A DNA stretch of 64,000 bases from Lantana camara (GCA_037501455.1 CM074858.1:82372501-82436500), one strand, 5' to 3'; positions 1 through 12,070 are shown, numbered from the stretch's first letter. Translations and numbers: made by a program. Notes: generated from the sequence alone by a model not told the origin.

Positions 1-2
1 TA

Positions 3-586
3 CAATTTCAAGATGTTTTATGTGACTTAGGATCTAGTGTGAGTCTAATCCCTTTATCTACTTACAGGAAATTAAGAGTGAAGGAGCTCAAATCGACTAG
101 CATGACGCTCCAACTAGCTGACGGATCGGTGAAATACCCTATAGGAATTCTTGAAGATGTGTTGGTAAAAGTTGGAAATTCTACATCCTTAATGATTTTG
201 TAGTCCTCGATGTTGAGAACGATGAAGGTTCGCCATTCATACTTGGAAAACCGTTTCTAGCCACGGTTAGAGCGGATATCGATGTTCAAAATGGGTGTCT
301 CGCATTCATATTAGGGGATGAAAGAATGGAGTTTAAGATTTTTAGTTCCATGACATTACCACCGGTACCGGGTGACTGTTGTATGATCGGGGCAATAAGT
401 GAGACCACGGACAGAGTGGTATTATTCATGCCGAGAAGGGATTCGATTAATTGGGGAAGGAAATCGAATTCACGAAATTCAATAAGAGAGAATGTGTTGG
501 AATTAGATACGTGGAAATCGAGCTCCGACGTTATGATTAGCAAGAACGAGGTCACTCCTTATGACTCGTCACTTGGGGATCGTTGA
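3..586 (+). pseudogene. Athila-type Ty3 retropepsin fragment (Pro)
   Basis: This is the aspartic protease part of a Ty3/gypsy polyprotein, cut by the left window edge. Frame 3 opens with the active-site region CDLGSSVSLIPLS, followed by LQLADGSVKYPIGILEDVLV. A TAG at about 200 ends that frame, and the homology continues at once in frame 2 with SPFILGKPFLATVRADIDVQ and FKIF near 335, so there is one frameshift. The LQLADxSxxYPxGIxEDVLVKV and PxILGxPFLAT strings are typical of the Athila lineage. After the protease the frame carries about 70 unrecognised residues and stops at 584-586, with no reverse transcriptase behind it. Either the source element lost RT to integrase, or it was a non-autonomous Gag-Pro type. 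Pro homology is clear; the lineage call is from memory of the family. Confidence 0.8.
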
Positions 587-1032
587 TCCTTAATCCGGTT
601 TTCAAAATCAAGCTAACGACTATAACTTAGAACTAACTTTTCTTTCCCTTTTCTTTTCCCTTTCTTTATTTTCTTTGCTTTCGTTCTCGTTTTTTTTGTG
701 TTAATTTTGGGTTATCTCTCTCGTTTTGCAGGTTAGTTGATGCGTTGCTAGGCGTTTGAAGTTAGAATGGATGCAAGGACCGTGATTTGAGTTTTAATGA
801 CAACGTTGAGGTCCATTTATTTTGTGCATCGCTTGTGCTTGAGATTGATTTGTCTGTGTGGAGAATGAATAGATGCACTTGTTGCAATATGTGCTTGAGA
901 TGATTATATGTTTCGAGATTGGTGTACTATGGTTTGATTGATTATGATGAGTTAATTTGTGTTAATTAATGTGATTAAGCACCATCCGAGTCGTGCTCGG
1001 GTCTAACTCAGGTTTTTGGGCGGAATTAGTAG

Positions 1033-1230
1033 GAACGGGCGTTACCCTATTCTAGGTGTTTTTCAGTAACACTCGTTAATGGAGTCAGGTGCCTTAAGCA
1101 TAGTTGGTAACGGGTGTTACACTTTCGCAAGCTATTTTTAGTAACGCCCATTAATAGGTACAGGCGTCGGGGACAATAGGGGTAACGGGCGTTACCCCTG
1201 GTAAGCATAAACTCAGTAACGCCCGTTACC
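1033..1230. repeat. Cluster of six TAACGSSCGTTA palindromes
   Basis: Copies begin near 1033, 1066, 1106, 1141, 1180 and 1215. The best is GGGTAACGGGCGTTACCC at 1180-1197; 1215-1230 reads GTAACGCCCGTTACC. Others have one or two changes in an arm (for example GTAACACTCGTTA at 1066). Spacing is 33-40 bp and is not strictly periodic. The cluster ends about 100 bp upstream of a TATA-like box. Confidence 0.85.
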
Positions 1231-1327
1231 TGTGTAGAATCGCGAATCCTTTAGGGGTTAGGAAACACGTTTTTAAGGCTCAATTCTCTTCCTTTTCGAA
1301 TTAGGATCTTCCTCCCCTACACAAACC

Positions 1328-1334
1328 TATAAAA
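1328..1334 (+). promoter_or_regulatory. TATA-like box (TATAAAA)
   Basis: CCTATAAAACC is followed by a CT/CA-rich stretch typical of plant 5' leaders, then a 5' splice-site consensus at 1495 and an ATG at 1919. The arrangement suggests a core promoter for the ORF1-like frame. No transcript evidence is available. Confidence 0.45.
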
Positions 1335-1494
1335 CCCACACTCCCTCTCCTCTTCCAAACACCCACACGACACACCACCCATATAAAGAGTAGCAGCTTC
1401 TCCTTCCGGCAAGAGACCACCACGTGTTGTCACCACTTTTCCAGCGTCCCACCATTGCAAACACACACTCACTCTTCTCCCCTCTTGTGTCTTG

Positions 1495-1913
1495 GTAAGT
1501 TAACATCCTACACTTCGTATAGAGTTTGATTTAATTCTTCCAATCTAAGTATGGAACCCGAGGATTAATTGCATGTTAGGATGAATTTTTGGATGGAATT
1601 GATGAATATTGAGAGATCATGCATGCTAGAGTTAGGGTTAATGATAGGAAGTGAATTTAAACTTGAATTTAGTGAATTTTTGTAGAACCCTAGTCTTTAA
1701 TTAGCCTTTGAATCCGAATTTTGGGGTTGGATGTGGAGAATATCGAGCTTAGTTGTTCTCCTATAGGGTGGTATTGATTTGAGTTGGGTAGGTTGAAGAA
1801 TTTTAGCAAAAACTCACACTCTAGGACTATGCACATAAGGTGTTTGCTAAATTTCCTGAGTGAATTGTGATTGATATTTGTGTGCTTTACCTTGCTATAT
1901 TTGTTTAATTCAG
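1495..1913 (+). other. Putative leader intron (GTAAGT...TTCAG)
   Basis: The donor is CTTG|GTAAGT at 1495. The acceptor is TTTGTTTAATTCAG at 1913, after T-rich sequence and five bases before the ATG at 1919. Length is 419 bp and it is AT-rich, as plant introns are. Splicing is inferred from consensus only. Confidence 0.4.
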
Positions 1914-1918
1914 GTACC

Positions 1919-2290
1919 ATGGGACGTACTAAGCGTCCTCGAGCCATTGAACCCTTCACTACCTCATTCCCCGAGGATCATCAACCGCGGGAATCTGTCA
2001 ATATAACTGTGAATATGTTGGGCAATCCGTTTCAAAGGAATTTGACGAGAAATATTGTATCCACTCGATTCTTAGGAAGCAAGGATGGAGAAATTTGAGG
2101 CTTGGGAAGGGGTGAAGAGACTGTTTAACAACATCGGTTGGTTGCTTTTCCTTGCTAAGAAGGATTTGACATATGCTGAGATGACTGCCACCTTTTTCAC
2201 CACGATGAACTTTAACACGGTGGATAACATATTGACCTTCACTTTAGATGACTGGGAAACTCAAATTTGGAGTACGGATCGGATAAGGGA
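1919..2290 (+). pseudogene. ATHILA ORF1-like protein, N-terminal part
   Basis: ATG 1919 starts a basic N-terminus (MGRTKRPRA). A single-base frameshift near 2080 moves the homology into the frame that reads LFNNIGWLLFLAKKDLTYAE then MTATFFTTMNFNTVDNILTF. This fits the ATHILA ORF-1 family pattern of a short helix, then TYxxLTxEFLSTL. The function of that family is unknown; it belongs to Athila Ty3 elements. The frame is broken at 2290 by solo LTR X, whose target duplication AGGGA is at 2286-2290, and resumes at 24316. Confidence is moderate because similarity is judged by eye. Confidence 0.6.
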
Positions 2291-2407
2291 TGTAACACCC
2301 CAAACGGAAGGCGTTACATCCCCACACTAAGACCCGACCCGCATATGAAATGAATAATCTATACACGTGCTGAATCAGAGCGAACGGGGACACAACTCAC
2401 TCACTAT

Positions 2408-2779
2408 GCTAGGCGGGAGCTAAACCTTCGAAACCATACAAAATGTATGAAGAGAAATAACAAGTGCGAAAGCAACGCATGTAATCATTTATCCATATAA
2501 GCAGAATAACAGGTTCAACTAACATAGATACCTAGTCTCGAAAATTCATATATAAACATAAATCATAATCATAAGTACGGGTTCAATCTGTCCCTAGAAG
2601 CCTGCCCCGAATCAATAACATAAAAATAATACAATTCGTACATACATTGTGACTTAATCAATTTATAAAATGCAAATGAACAGTCTCCAACTGGATCAAT
2701 AGACTCGACTTTCCGCCTAGCACTCCCAAAACCTGAAAAAGAACTAAAAACAAAGTCGGGTTCAGTCTATAGGAGACTG
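2408..2779 (-). other. Conserved LTR 3' module of X: hairpin plus dyad
   Basis: On the minus strand the hairpin CAGTCT-CCTAT-AGACTG (2763-2779) is followed 29 bases later by TTTTTCAG|GT. GCTAGGCGG (2713-2721) then pairs perfectly with CCGCCTAGC (2408-2416) about 300 bp further on. Confidence 0.65.
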
Positions 2780-4198
2780 GTGGGTATAAAACAGGGTATA
2801 ACATATATAATAACGCAGAATTTAAACATATACATGCAAGCCATAATCCCGTGTGAAGTTTTATAAAATTTCCCAAGTGGGTAAAACAAAGAAAAACATC
2901 CACGGGATTACAACTATCATATTCATTCATTTCATTAATAGGGTTTCATGGTCCGACCGTGCATAATCTCCAACCTTCTCCTTGTATGTGCATATCAATT
3001 CAATTTTTACATTAGCGATCATGCACATTCATACATATTCGTTCATAATCATATCATTCATAATCATACCACTTACACCTTTTTCCTCCGGGTGGTGGAT
3101 GGGTTTGAAAGGCCCGGCCACATAAACTGTAACAGCCCAAAACAGGGCCTGGATGAAAACAGTAAGTTAAGGGCATTGGTAAAGCGTTTGTAGACCGTGA
3201 TCCAACTTTTTGAACCTTCATGCATTGCATTCTTACATGAACTTTGTGCTCGTATATGATCTGACATGTTTTAAAGGGGAATTCTTGACCTTTGATACAG
3301 TTTACTATTCATAACCCGAGACTACCTTGTTCATATTGTTACTCGAACCCTAGAGGTTCACCACACATGTTTCCCAATCGTTTGAACTTGTTTCCCAAGC
3401 TCAGAGAGTCTTTCTTGAACCATAAGGGCACTTTTGGAACTTACCGACCAAACTTACTATTCATCTAAAAATGAGCTTTTAATTCTGATACCTTTCCTAC
3501 CCAAATTTATAGTCAAATCGACCCTAGAGTCGAGACGAGTCTTTTGAAATCATTCTTGACTTGGAAATCTATTTTGAACATTGGTTTTATTGAAAATGTT
3601 TACGAAAACCCTAGTTCACTATTCCTTCTACGAACGGTTTTCATTCGGAAAATGTTTTCTCTTCAGATTTGCATTACTTGAGCTATTTCAAGATTTTGAG
3701 ATGTTTTACAACTCTTGATTCAAACCCTAGCTTGAAATTTTGAAGCGTACGCTTGTACGTAAGAATTCACTATTCATTCTACGTTTTCAACTTTTTTACG
3801 GTAAAATGTTTTATAGTCGATATTAGACTCAAAACGCTTCTCGATTTATTTCTCGAATTTTGGAAACAATCCGGACTTGAAAATCATTCTAGAAAGTCGT
3901 TTTTCACTCGTGTTGAGTTTCGAGCTCGAAATTTTTATTCACTAAAACTAATGTATCTTTTAAACGGTAAATCCGATTTCGACGTATGAATATACGTTTC
4001 GAAGCTAATTTTTGTCCGGACGGAATGGTTATACTTCCAGACACTTACCTCCACGTTTTGGCAGTGAAATGACCAAAATACCCCCAGAAGCCCCACTTTT
4101 TAGCTTCAAGAGTATGAAGCTTCCAAGAGAAGCTATACACTTTTGCTCTCATACCCTTCCTTACATTTTATTTCCAATGTGAGGGGCTTCCCAACACC

Positions 4199-4206
4199 TA
4201 TAAATA
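4199..4206 (+). promoter_or_regulatory. TATA box in LTR Y (TATAAATA)
   Basis: CCTATAAATACCCC lies about a kilobase into the LTR. It is followed by a pyrimidine-rich leader (4255-4310) containing the small hairpin GGCCG-T-CGGCC (about 4283) and a GGTTAGT donor-like site. It marks the likely U3/R border of Y. Confidence 0.55.
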
Positions 4207-5068
4207 CCCCCCTCATGCCATTAGAATCCTCACTCAAAGTTGTATTGACAACACCCTTTCTTCTCCCTCTCCTCCCCCTCTTTGGCCGTCGGCCACCCCC
4301 CCTTGAGCTAGGTTAGTTTTATTTATTTTATGCTTTAGTTTATGTTATGTTTTAGTTAGTTTATGTTTTTATGTTATGGTATGTTTATATTATGTTTAGG
4401 TTGGGTCTTAGGGTCTTCCCTAAGCCATATAGGATATTATTTTATGCATTTATTATATAGTTTTCATGATATGTTTGAATATATGTTTATATGTTTTAAT
4501 TGTTTAGTATATGCTTGAATATGTTATGAATTGCCCTAGTATATGCCATGATCATGTGATATGGTTGTTATATGATGAGAATTGATGCATGATTATGGAA
4601 TTTGAATTATATTCTTGCATGTTAGCTAATGGAATAGTGATTTACAATTAATTATGTCACAACTTGTTACATGTTGATATTAAATTTAATTTGTTACATG
4701 TTACATGCCTAAGGTTCATGATATGATATGATATATGTTGTGACATGTTGTCACATTGTTATATGATTCTTGAATTATGAATTGAGCTTATGATATGATA
4801 TGGATTAATGGATTAAAGCCTTGATCATATGTTATACACTTTAATGGTGTCACATGTTATAACCTAAGATAGAATAGTGTTTCATAACTATGCCTTAATT
4901 GGATCTCTTAACCATAGGTTATACCTTTAACCTAGATCACACTTGATTATATTAACATGAACTTGAAACTATAGGTTATAATCAAGATCATAATTTAATT
5001 AGGGTGTGTGTGTACGTACATGGTGTGTGTGTATAGTAAGGGTTTGACCTGACCCTTTGGCCCGACAT

Positions 5069-5133
5069 GTGAATAGTAACCTGTGAATAGTAACTGTGAA
5101 TAGTAATCTGGAATAGTGCTTTTGAATAGTAAA
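5069..5133 (+). repeat. Degenerate tandem GTGAATAGTAA repeat
   Basis: Five imperfect units of 11-16 bp follow each other, with the shared core GAATAGTA. A second loose repeat built on TTACAGACAGCATCACATG lies at about 5800-5893. Both are inside LTR Y and probably arose by slippage. Confidence 0.6.
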
Positions 5134-7087
5134 AATGAAATAAAACTTGTGCTTTCTTAATAGACATTTGCACCTAGGGTTTCCATATCCAGGGTCTAAA
5201 ATGTGTTTTCAAAATGTGTTTTCTTTCGTGGACTTGTTTCATAACTGAAGGTTTGCGATAGGATTCATAATTTGACTAAAGCTTACTCGGTTATAGTAAG
5301 ATCATAGTCCAACTTTAAGAGTAACTCACTTTAACGTATTCCTTTGTGTGTTACCTTTCTTGAATACCTTAAATGGTATTACTCTCTTGTGTTACATGTC
5401 CTTTACATGTTCCTTGTTCATTGTTTCATGCATTTCATATGCATCATGGTTAGTAGTGGGTCTTAGTTCTTAAGCTCACTCTAGTACACCACCTACAGGA
5501 GTTAAAGTCGAGCACTGGGATCCCCAGGGCACCGCGTAATCTGTCTACCTACCTTTTGTTACTAATAGGTGAGGTGAAGTTAAAATGTTTCCAAACTGGA
5601 ACTACGATTATACTATCGTATCATATGTTTTGACATTCAAAGTTAAACCTCGTTTTGAACTATCCCTTTTATTGGGACATTCTTTTGAAAGGATCATTCA
5701 TACTTTAATAGTATACCTTGATCTACAGCACATGTTTTCCAAAGTTCTGCATTCTTGTTCAAAGACAGTTACGTGTTCTGCATATGTATTCAAAGTACAG
5801 TTTCATATGTTTTACAGACAACATCACATGTTTTACAGACAGCATCTTACAGATAGCATCATATGTTTACAGACAGTTTCACATGTTATAGTTAGCACCC
5901 GGAGTGATACTCTGGTCACTGCTAATCTTGAAATGCAAGCATACAATTTACAGTTTGGGCCCGGCGGTTATGTGTGGAGGTGATGTTCGGGAGGTGTGCG
6001 CCAACGACATCACCAATACCGGCCGCCACAATTAGACAATTGACACCGACTTTTAACAGGATGTTTGTTATGTCAGGACAATCGCCTTGCTTGCGGGCAA
6101 AATTCTGTTTCATAAAGGATGGTTCATAATTGGGAAAGTTCACTTTACCTGTATCCCGTTTTATGAAAGAACTATGGACCATCTACTGCATATGTGTGAG
6201 CGTGTGATAACATTCATGAAAAGAGTTTTGAAACTCATATTCTTTTACAGCATTGCATTCAAACAGTTTTATCAATCGAACTTGTTACAAGTTCTTCTTT
6301 AAAGTTTTGCATTAACAGTTTTGAATTACACTTCAAGATCTTTATCATTCAGTACTTTCTTTTAAGTATTCCCTCACTTAGTCCTTTTGACTAATACCTC
6401 TCCCGTTTTCTTGCCTCGTGGTTTCAAGTCTTGTAGCCGCAGTCTAGAGATATCTTGAAGCTCTAGATTATCATTTTTGTTTCAGTCAGGACTAGTATTA
6501 TTTCTCTTTTGTGTCCTACATATGTTTTATGGCTGCATTACTTTATGTTTCTGAAAACTTGAGTATCTTTGTTATACTCTTCCTGCTACTCTTCTACCGA
6601 TATTATGAACTTTGCTATATCGGTACTTATATGTGAATATGTTATACTTTCTGACATGCCAAGTCTCTCTTACACGATCAACATGTTCTTACTTGTTACA
6701 TGCCATCACGCACATGTTTTGAAAAGTTTTAAAATACTCTGATTTTCCGCTGCATAGCCACATCGTTATACATGTATAGGTCTGAGATAGACAGCCATTC
6801 GCTGGAGTATTTCTTGAGTGATGGCTTACACCAATACTTGAGAGGTACTTCAGTGAGGGGGTTGAGATGCCGCTCTCCTCATGTTCTAGTACGGCTGGGG
6901 GCGTTACATAAAGATAGCAATGTGGCTAGTGAGGTACATGAATCCTCAAAGCCTAGTTCCCCTTCCTCGCCAAAAACTCCTTAACGAGGTCGGTTTCGTC
7001 GTAAATTTGGTTGGAACTAGTGCATGGGATCACCGTCGGCCCTTGTCTCCCCGGATAGCCACATGTACTAAGTCCCTGGGCACAATA

Positions 7088-8189
7088 ACCCATGTGACCG
7101 GGTTATTGTGCGTGACCCTCTAGGTTCTTAATTCAATTAGAAGTGACCCTAATTAATAAATTCTCTAATTAATTAATTAGTCCACAGATCAAACGACCAT
7201 AGTCTAGCAACAGGTGTTTGACCCTAGCTCAATAAGAATGTCTCACTTCGACAGAAACTCTAAGTCATTGACATATGTGAGATACAATCCTCCTACGTCC
7301 ATCTCTCAGTCAAGATCTAGGGCAAGGGAAAAATTAGAACCCTAATAATCTTGATCTTAATGCTAAGTGCATTTCATATCCATTTGATCTCAATCCAAGA
7401 AACTCTTTTCTCGATGTCTTGATCCACTGCCTTGGCCAAGGACTCCTAGATTGCATATGAATGACTTACCCAATAAGAGATCATCATCTTGCTAATACAA
7501 GCGTAGATCCTTTATTGATTCTCATATACTTTCATATGCCACTTGTGCCGCCCCAACATAAGCCTTGAATCAGTTGTCTAAGGCGACACCCTTTAAAGCT
7601 TACACTTAAGACTATAGAGTTAGCTCATAAAGTATCAATGGAACCTCAAGTTTAAGGATAACTTAATCACATCAATGACTCGTGAGATATTTCCTAAACT
7701 GGAAGTTTCTATTTCCAGATATAGAAACTTTCTTTCCCATTTAGGAATCTTCTCACACGGGACACCTCAGTGTACCTACTTAGAATAAGTAAGCACCCCC
7801 ATGTATCATGCACGTATCAACTATACACTTTGCACCCCATGAAACAAGGTGGTCCTTCTTAAGGGCGTGATCACACGAGCAAGCCTCGAACGAGTCAGGT
7901 TAACACTCCTACTGTCTTTTGGACTCATCGGCTTGGAGTGATTTCTAATCATGACTTATGTGATATAGGGCTCGTCTCATGAACCACTTCACCTAAATGG
8001 TTGAGTCCTATAAGTCATATTGATTAGGGGAGTTCTTATACATGCGTAGTCAAAAGGAAACACACAATCAAACAAGAGCAATAAAGAAGTGTTGCCTCAA
8101 TTCGTATTATTCAAAGATTGTCTGTGATTTACAAAAGGAAAGTACTAAAGCAGACTATTACATTGGCTTTCAGGGCACTATTCCTAACA
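7088..8189 (-). repeat. Copia 3' LTR (truncated at its outer end)
   Basis: It aligns with the copy ending at 21658 with only scattered substitutions and small indels. Its outer end stops at an 11-bp perfect inverted repeat, CACAATAACCC...GGGTTATTGTG (7081-7110). The corresponding 300 bp of the other LTR, including the G-box cluster, is missing here. Confidence 0.8.
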
Positions 8190-8204
8190 ATCTCCCACTT
8201 GCCC
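8190..8204 (-). other. Copia polypurine tract
   Basis: The minus strand reads GGGCAAGTGGGAGAT immediately before the LTR start TGTTAGG. This is the usual place and composition of the plus-strand primer for reverse transcription. Confidence 0.75.
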
Positions 8205-8205
8205 A

Positions 8206-11200
8206 TCAAAGCCATTCAGGAGCTAATCTAAGTCCCATCTTCGCAAGATGACCTTCGAAAGCTTCTCGACTAAGGGGTGTGGTAAGCGGGTCTGCCACGT
8301 TCTCTACTGATGTGGCCCTCTCAATTTGCACATCACCTTGTTTGATGATATCACGGATTAGGTGATACTTCCTCATAATGTGCTTGGTCCGTTGGTTAGA
8401 TCTTGGTTCTCTTGCTTGAGCAACTGCCTCAGTGTTGTCACAAAACACAGTAATGGGGTCTTTCATGCTAGGAACGACATTCAAATATTGAATGAAGTTT
8501 CTAATCCAAACACCTTCCTTAGTTGCATCGTTTGCAGCTAAGTATTCAGCCTCAGTGGTCGAATTTACAGTGGTCGTCTGCTTGGAACTTTTCCAACTCA
8601 CTGCTCCGCCGTTAAAGTCATCTAAGTCAGATGCAAAGCTTGCATCGCAGTATCCTCCGACTACTAGATCTTTCTGTCCTCTGTATACTAAGAATAAATC
8701 TTTAGTGCTTCGCAAGTACTTTAGGATATTCTTCACCAGTCCAGTAACCTTTTCCAGGGTCTGATTGGAAACGGCTCGTTATACTAAGTGCATAAGCCAC
8801 ATCTGGTCGAGTACATAGCATTGCATACATTACGCTACCTATTGCCGAGGCATAAGGTACATGAGTCATTCTTTCCTTCTCAAGGTTCGTCTTAGGACAC
8901 ATCTTCTTCGAAAGAGATGTTCCTACACTTATGGGAAGAACTTTATTCTTCGCATTCTCCATACTGAACCGTTTCAGTACTTTATCTATGTATATTGATA
9001 TAGTCATATCAATCTCTTAGATCTATCCCTATAGATCTTTATCCACAGAATGTAGGACGCATCACCAAGATCTTTCATCTCGAATTGGTTAGATAACCAA
9101 GATTTGGTAACTTTCATGTCATCCTTCGAATTCCTAATTAGAAGGATGTCATCAACATAAAGTACTAAGAATTGCACTGAAGTCTCCAACTCCTTTCTAT
9201 ACACGCAGGACTCATTCGAGTTTTGAACGAAGACAAACGCTTTGACTGCTTCATCAAAACAAATGTTCCAATTCCTAGAAGCATGTTTCAATCCATAAAT
9301 TGATCTTTGGAATTTGCAAACCTTTTGCTCACTCCCACTGAATGTGAAACCTATGGGTTGATCCATATAAATGTCTTTATCAATGTCTCCATTGAGAAAG
9401 GCAGTTTTCACATCCATTTCCCATATCTCATAGTCGTAATATGCAACTATGGCAAGCATGATCCGAATGGAATTTTGCATTGCAACCTGTGAGAAGGTTT
9501 CATCAAAGTCCACACCGGGCCTTTGAGTGAATCCTTTTGCAACCAGTCTTGCCTTATAGGCTGCAATACTTCCATCTACTCCAACCTTTCTCTTAAAGAT
9601 CCATTTGCAACTTATGGGTTTGACCCCATCAAGCAAATCTACTAAGGTCCAAGCTTGGTTGGAGTACATAGAATCCATTTCGGATTTCATGGCTTGTTTC
9701 CACTGTTCAGAATCCGAGTCTGATAGTGCCTCCTCATATGTTAGAGGATCATTATCCTCTTGAGAGATTTCATGGAGAAAACCATACCATCTCTCCGGCT
9801 GTCTAGGAGTGCGTTCAGAACGCCTTAGAGGAGGATTTTCACGTGTATCGAAGTTCGTGATTGGTTACAGGGTATCAGAATAGGACGTGTCTTCTAAATG
9901 TGGCATGGGAATATTTCGAATTTCTTCGAGTACTGTGATCTTGCCTTTCTTTTCTCTTAGGAACGATTTCTCAAGAAAAGTTGCATTTCTTAAAACAAAC
10001 GCCTGTGGTTCAGTTTGATCATAGAAGTAGTATCCTATGGATTCCTAAGGATAGCCAACAAAGTAGCATAAGTTAGAACGAGCTTCTAACTTATCTCTCA
10101 CTGTCCTCTTCACATAAGCAGGACAACCCAAATTCTTAAGTAAGAATAACTAGGGATTTTACCATACCACATTTCATAGGGCGTTTTGGGGACTGACTTA
10201 CAAGGAACAAGATCCAAAATCTTAGCTGCACTTTCTAGAGCATAACCCCAGAAAGAAGGTGGTAAGTCAATGAAACTCATCATGGAACGAACCATATCAA
10301 GTAGGGTTTGATTCCTTCTCTCAGAAACTCTATTAAGCTGAGGAGTCCACCGAGAGATAATTCCATTATCTCAGAGATGATTAAGGAACTCTTCACTAAG
10401 ATACTCACCACCTCAATCAGATCGAAGTGTCTTGATCTTGTGACCATATTGGTTCTTAACCTCCTTTTGAAATTCTAAGAATTTCTCAAAAGCCTCAGAT
10501 TTGTACTTCATTAAGTACACATAACCATAACGACTAAAGTCATCATTGAAGGTTATGAAGTACTGATGATTGTTTCGAGTGCTTACACTAAACGGACCAC
10601 AAACATCAGAATGGATCAAATCCAAGGTCTTCGTGGCTCGTTCCACACTTCCTTTGAAAGGAGTTTTGGATATCTTTCCTTTGAGACAGGATTCGTAGAA
10701 AGTCAACTGTTTAAGGTCATTTTCAGAGAATGTCCCTAAGGTAGTTAACTTGCTATCTGTTCTTAGAAATATGTCCTAATCTAGCATGCCACAAAGTAGC
10801 TGAGACTTCGTCATCTCTCTTACGTTTTGTTTCTCGTCATTTATTCAAAATATTACTGTTTTGAGTTAGATAAAGTCTATTGTTTAATGTACCAAGATTT
10901 ATTGAAAAATTTTTCTTTTTTAGGAAAAAGTTACCATTCTTAATATTAATTTCATTACCTTCGCAATCAAGTATTAGAACTGAAACAATATTATGAATAA
11001 TGTCTGGTACATAAAGGACTTTATTTAAAACTAAAACAGAATGACCTAAATCTAATCTAATTGTGCCTAAAGCTTGAGCTTCGACCGTTGAGCCGTCCCC
11101 AATCTTCAAGACACATTCTCCTTCTTTTAGCTGTCAGACCTCACTTAGCATCTGTACATCGTTACAGATATGAGATCCACAACCGGCATCAAGAACCCAA

Positions 11201-11340
11201 GAGTTAGAATTAATAGAAAGATTTACTTCAACGAGAAACATACCATTCTTTAGATTAACCTTGTACTCTTGGCAGTTTCTCCTCCAATGCCCCGGTTTGC
11301 TATAATGGAAGCAAACGTCCTCTTTCTGATCACGTTTCTT
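8206..11340 (-). pseudogene. Copia Pol: protease, integrase, RT, RNase H (broken)
   Basis: Read on the minus strand from 11340 downward, there is first a Gag zinc-knuckle remnant (CFHYSKPGHWRRNC, second cysteine changed to tyrosine). The protease follows near 11180 (LDAGCGSHIC; usual form DTG/DSG). The integrase core is at 10413-10706 (LIHSDVCGPF, then DDFSRYGYVYL), with more integrase at 10110-10295. Reverse transcriptase is at 9004-9690 (KARLVAKGFTQ, catalytic YVDD in LYVDDILL). RNase H is at 8206-8736 (YCDASFASD, STTEAEY). Frames change several times and stops separate the blocks, so no polyprotein can be made. Only family homology is claimed; I do not name the copia lineage. Confidence 0.88.
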
Positions 11341-11343
11341 CTT

Positions 11344-12070
11344 TTAGACTTTTTCGTTCGTGATGCCTCCATTGGGCCTAAGGGACTTCTTCTTCTTTTG
11401 GGCTTTCTTGTCCTTGCCTTTAGAAGACTTAGAAGAAGATGGAGCAGTGACCATCATAACCTTGTTGTCCTTCTTGATCGTGCTTTCAGCAGTCACAAGC
11501 TGACTAATCAGCTCAGCTACACTAGCATTTGCATGATTCATGTTGAAGTTAAGGACAAAAGGATTGAATGATGGTGGGAGCGAGGCTAGCAACAAATCCA
11601 CTGAAAGTTTATCCCTTAGTGGCATGTCCATGGAAGCAAGTTTCTCAGTAAGAGCAAGAAACTTGAGCCCATATTTATGGACACTTGTACCTTCCTTCAT
11701 TCTCAAATGGAACAATTCCTTTGAGGTGTTATACCTTGTAACACGCTCATGAGGGCGGTAAAGTTTCTCTAAGTAGTCGTAATTCTCTCAAACGAATTCC
11801 ATGGACTCATGTTGTCTTTGCATGTCCAGAGACATGTTAGCAAGCAAGAGACAACGGGTTTGGAGATTATCATCCTTCCACTTCTGGGTCGCATCCCGCT
11901 TAGTCCGGGTTGGAGCGTCCCCTTCGGGGAACCGGTTCCGCCTCGTAGAGAACATAAGTTCTCTTCTCGGAATCTAGAACGATTTTTAGATTCCTAAGCC
12001 AATCAGAATAGTTGGGACCAGTCAACTTGTTTAACTCGAGGATCGATACTAGAGGGTTTGTGGTTGCCAT
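11344..12070 (-). pseudogene. Copia Gag (broken)
   Basis: ATG at 12068-12070 (minus) starts MATTNPLVSILELNKLTGPN, a typical copia Gag opening followed by YSDWLRNLKIVL. A stop occurs about 56 codons in, and the homology goes on with LQTRCLLLANMS, a further stop near 11790, then LFHLRMKEGTSVHKYGLKF and a lysine-rich C-terminus. At least two stops or frame changes make it a pseudogene. In the family this protein forms the capsid of the virus-like particle. Confidence 0.85.

Larger units (their letters stand above)
587..1918 (+). other. Non-coding spacer of the Athila-like relic
   Basis: No coding frame is visible. From 640 to 731 the strand is pyrimidine-rich and ends in TTTTGCAG|GTTAG, which resembles a plant 3' splice site. 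From 1033 to 1230 there is a palindrome cluster, then a TATA-like box at 1328, a CT- and CA-rich leader at 1340-1490, and a consensus intron (1495-1913) that stops just before the next ATG. Taken together this reads as the leader and promoter of the downstream ORF. It could instead be a degenerate LTR, since I cannot define its ends. Confidence 0.45.
3128..6908 (+). mobile_element. Solo LTR Y (distinct family)
   Basis: It begins TGTAACAGCCC and ends GGGGGCGTTACA. The flanks TAAAC (3123-3127) and TAAAG (6909-6913) fit a 5-bp target duplication with one change, and X sequence continues on both sides. At 3.78 kb it has no internal region, primer site or gag-pol, so it is read as a solo LTR. It lacks the hairpin and GCTAGGCGG dyad of the other LTRs, so it belongs to another lineage. 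It has its own TATA box near 4200 and a CT-rich leader. The open frames inside (for example 5585-5983) are low-complexity and not recognised. Confidence 0.75.

Noticed and set aside
3073..3267. Small frames at the X/Y border as a gene
   Set aside because: The frame crosses an LTR insertion point and has no homology.
5585..5983. 132-codon frame in LTR Y
   Set aside because: It is low-complexity sequence over a loose ACAGACAGCATCACATG repeat, inside a solo LTR and with no homology I recognise.
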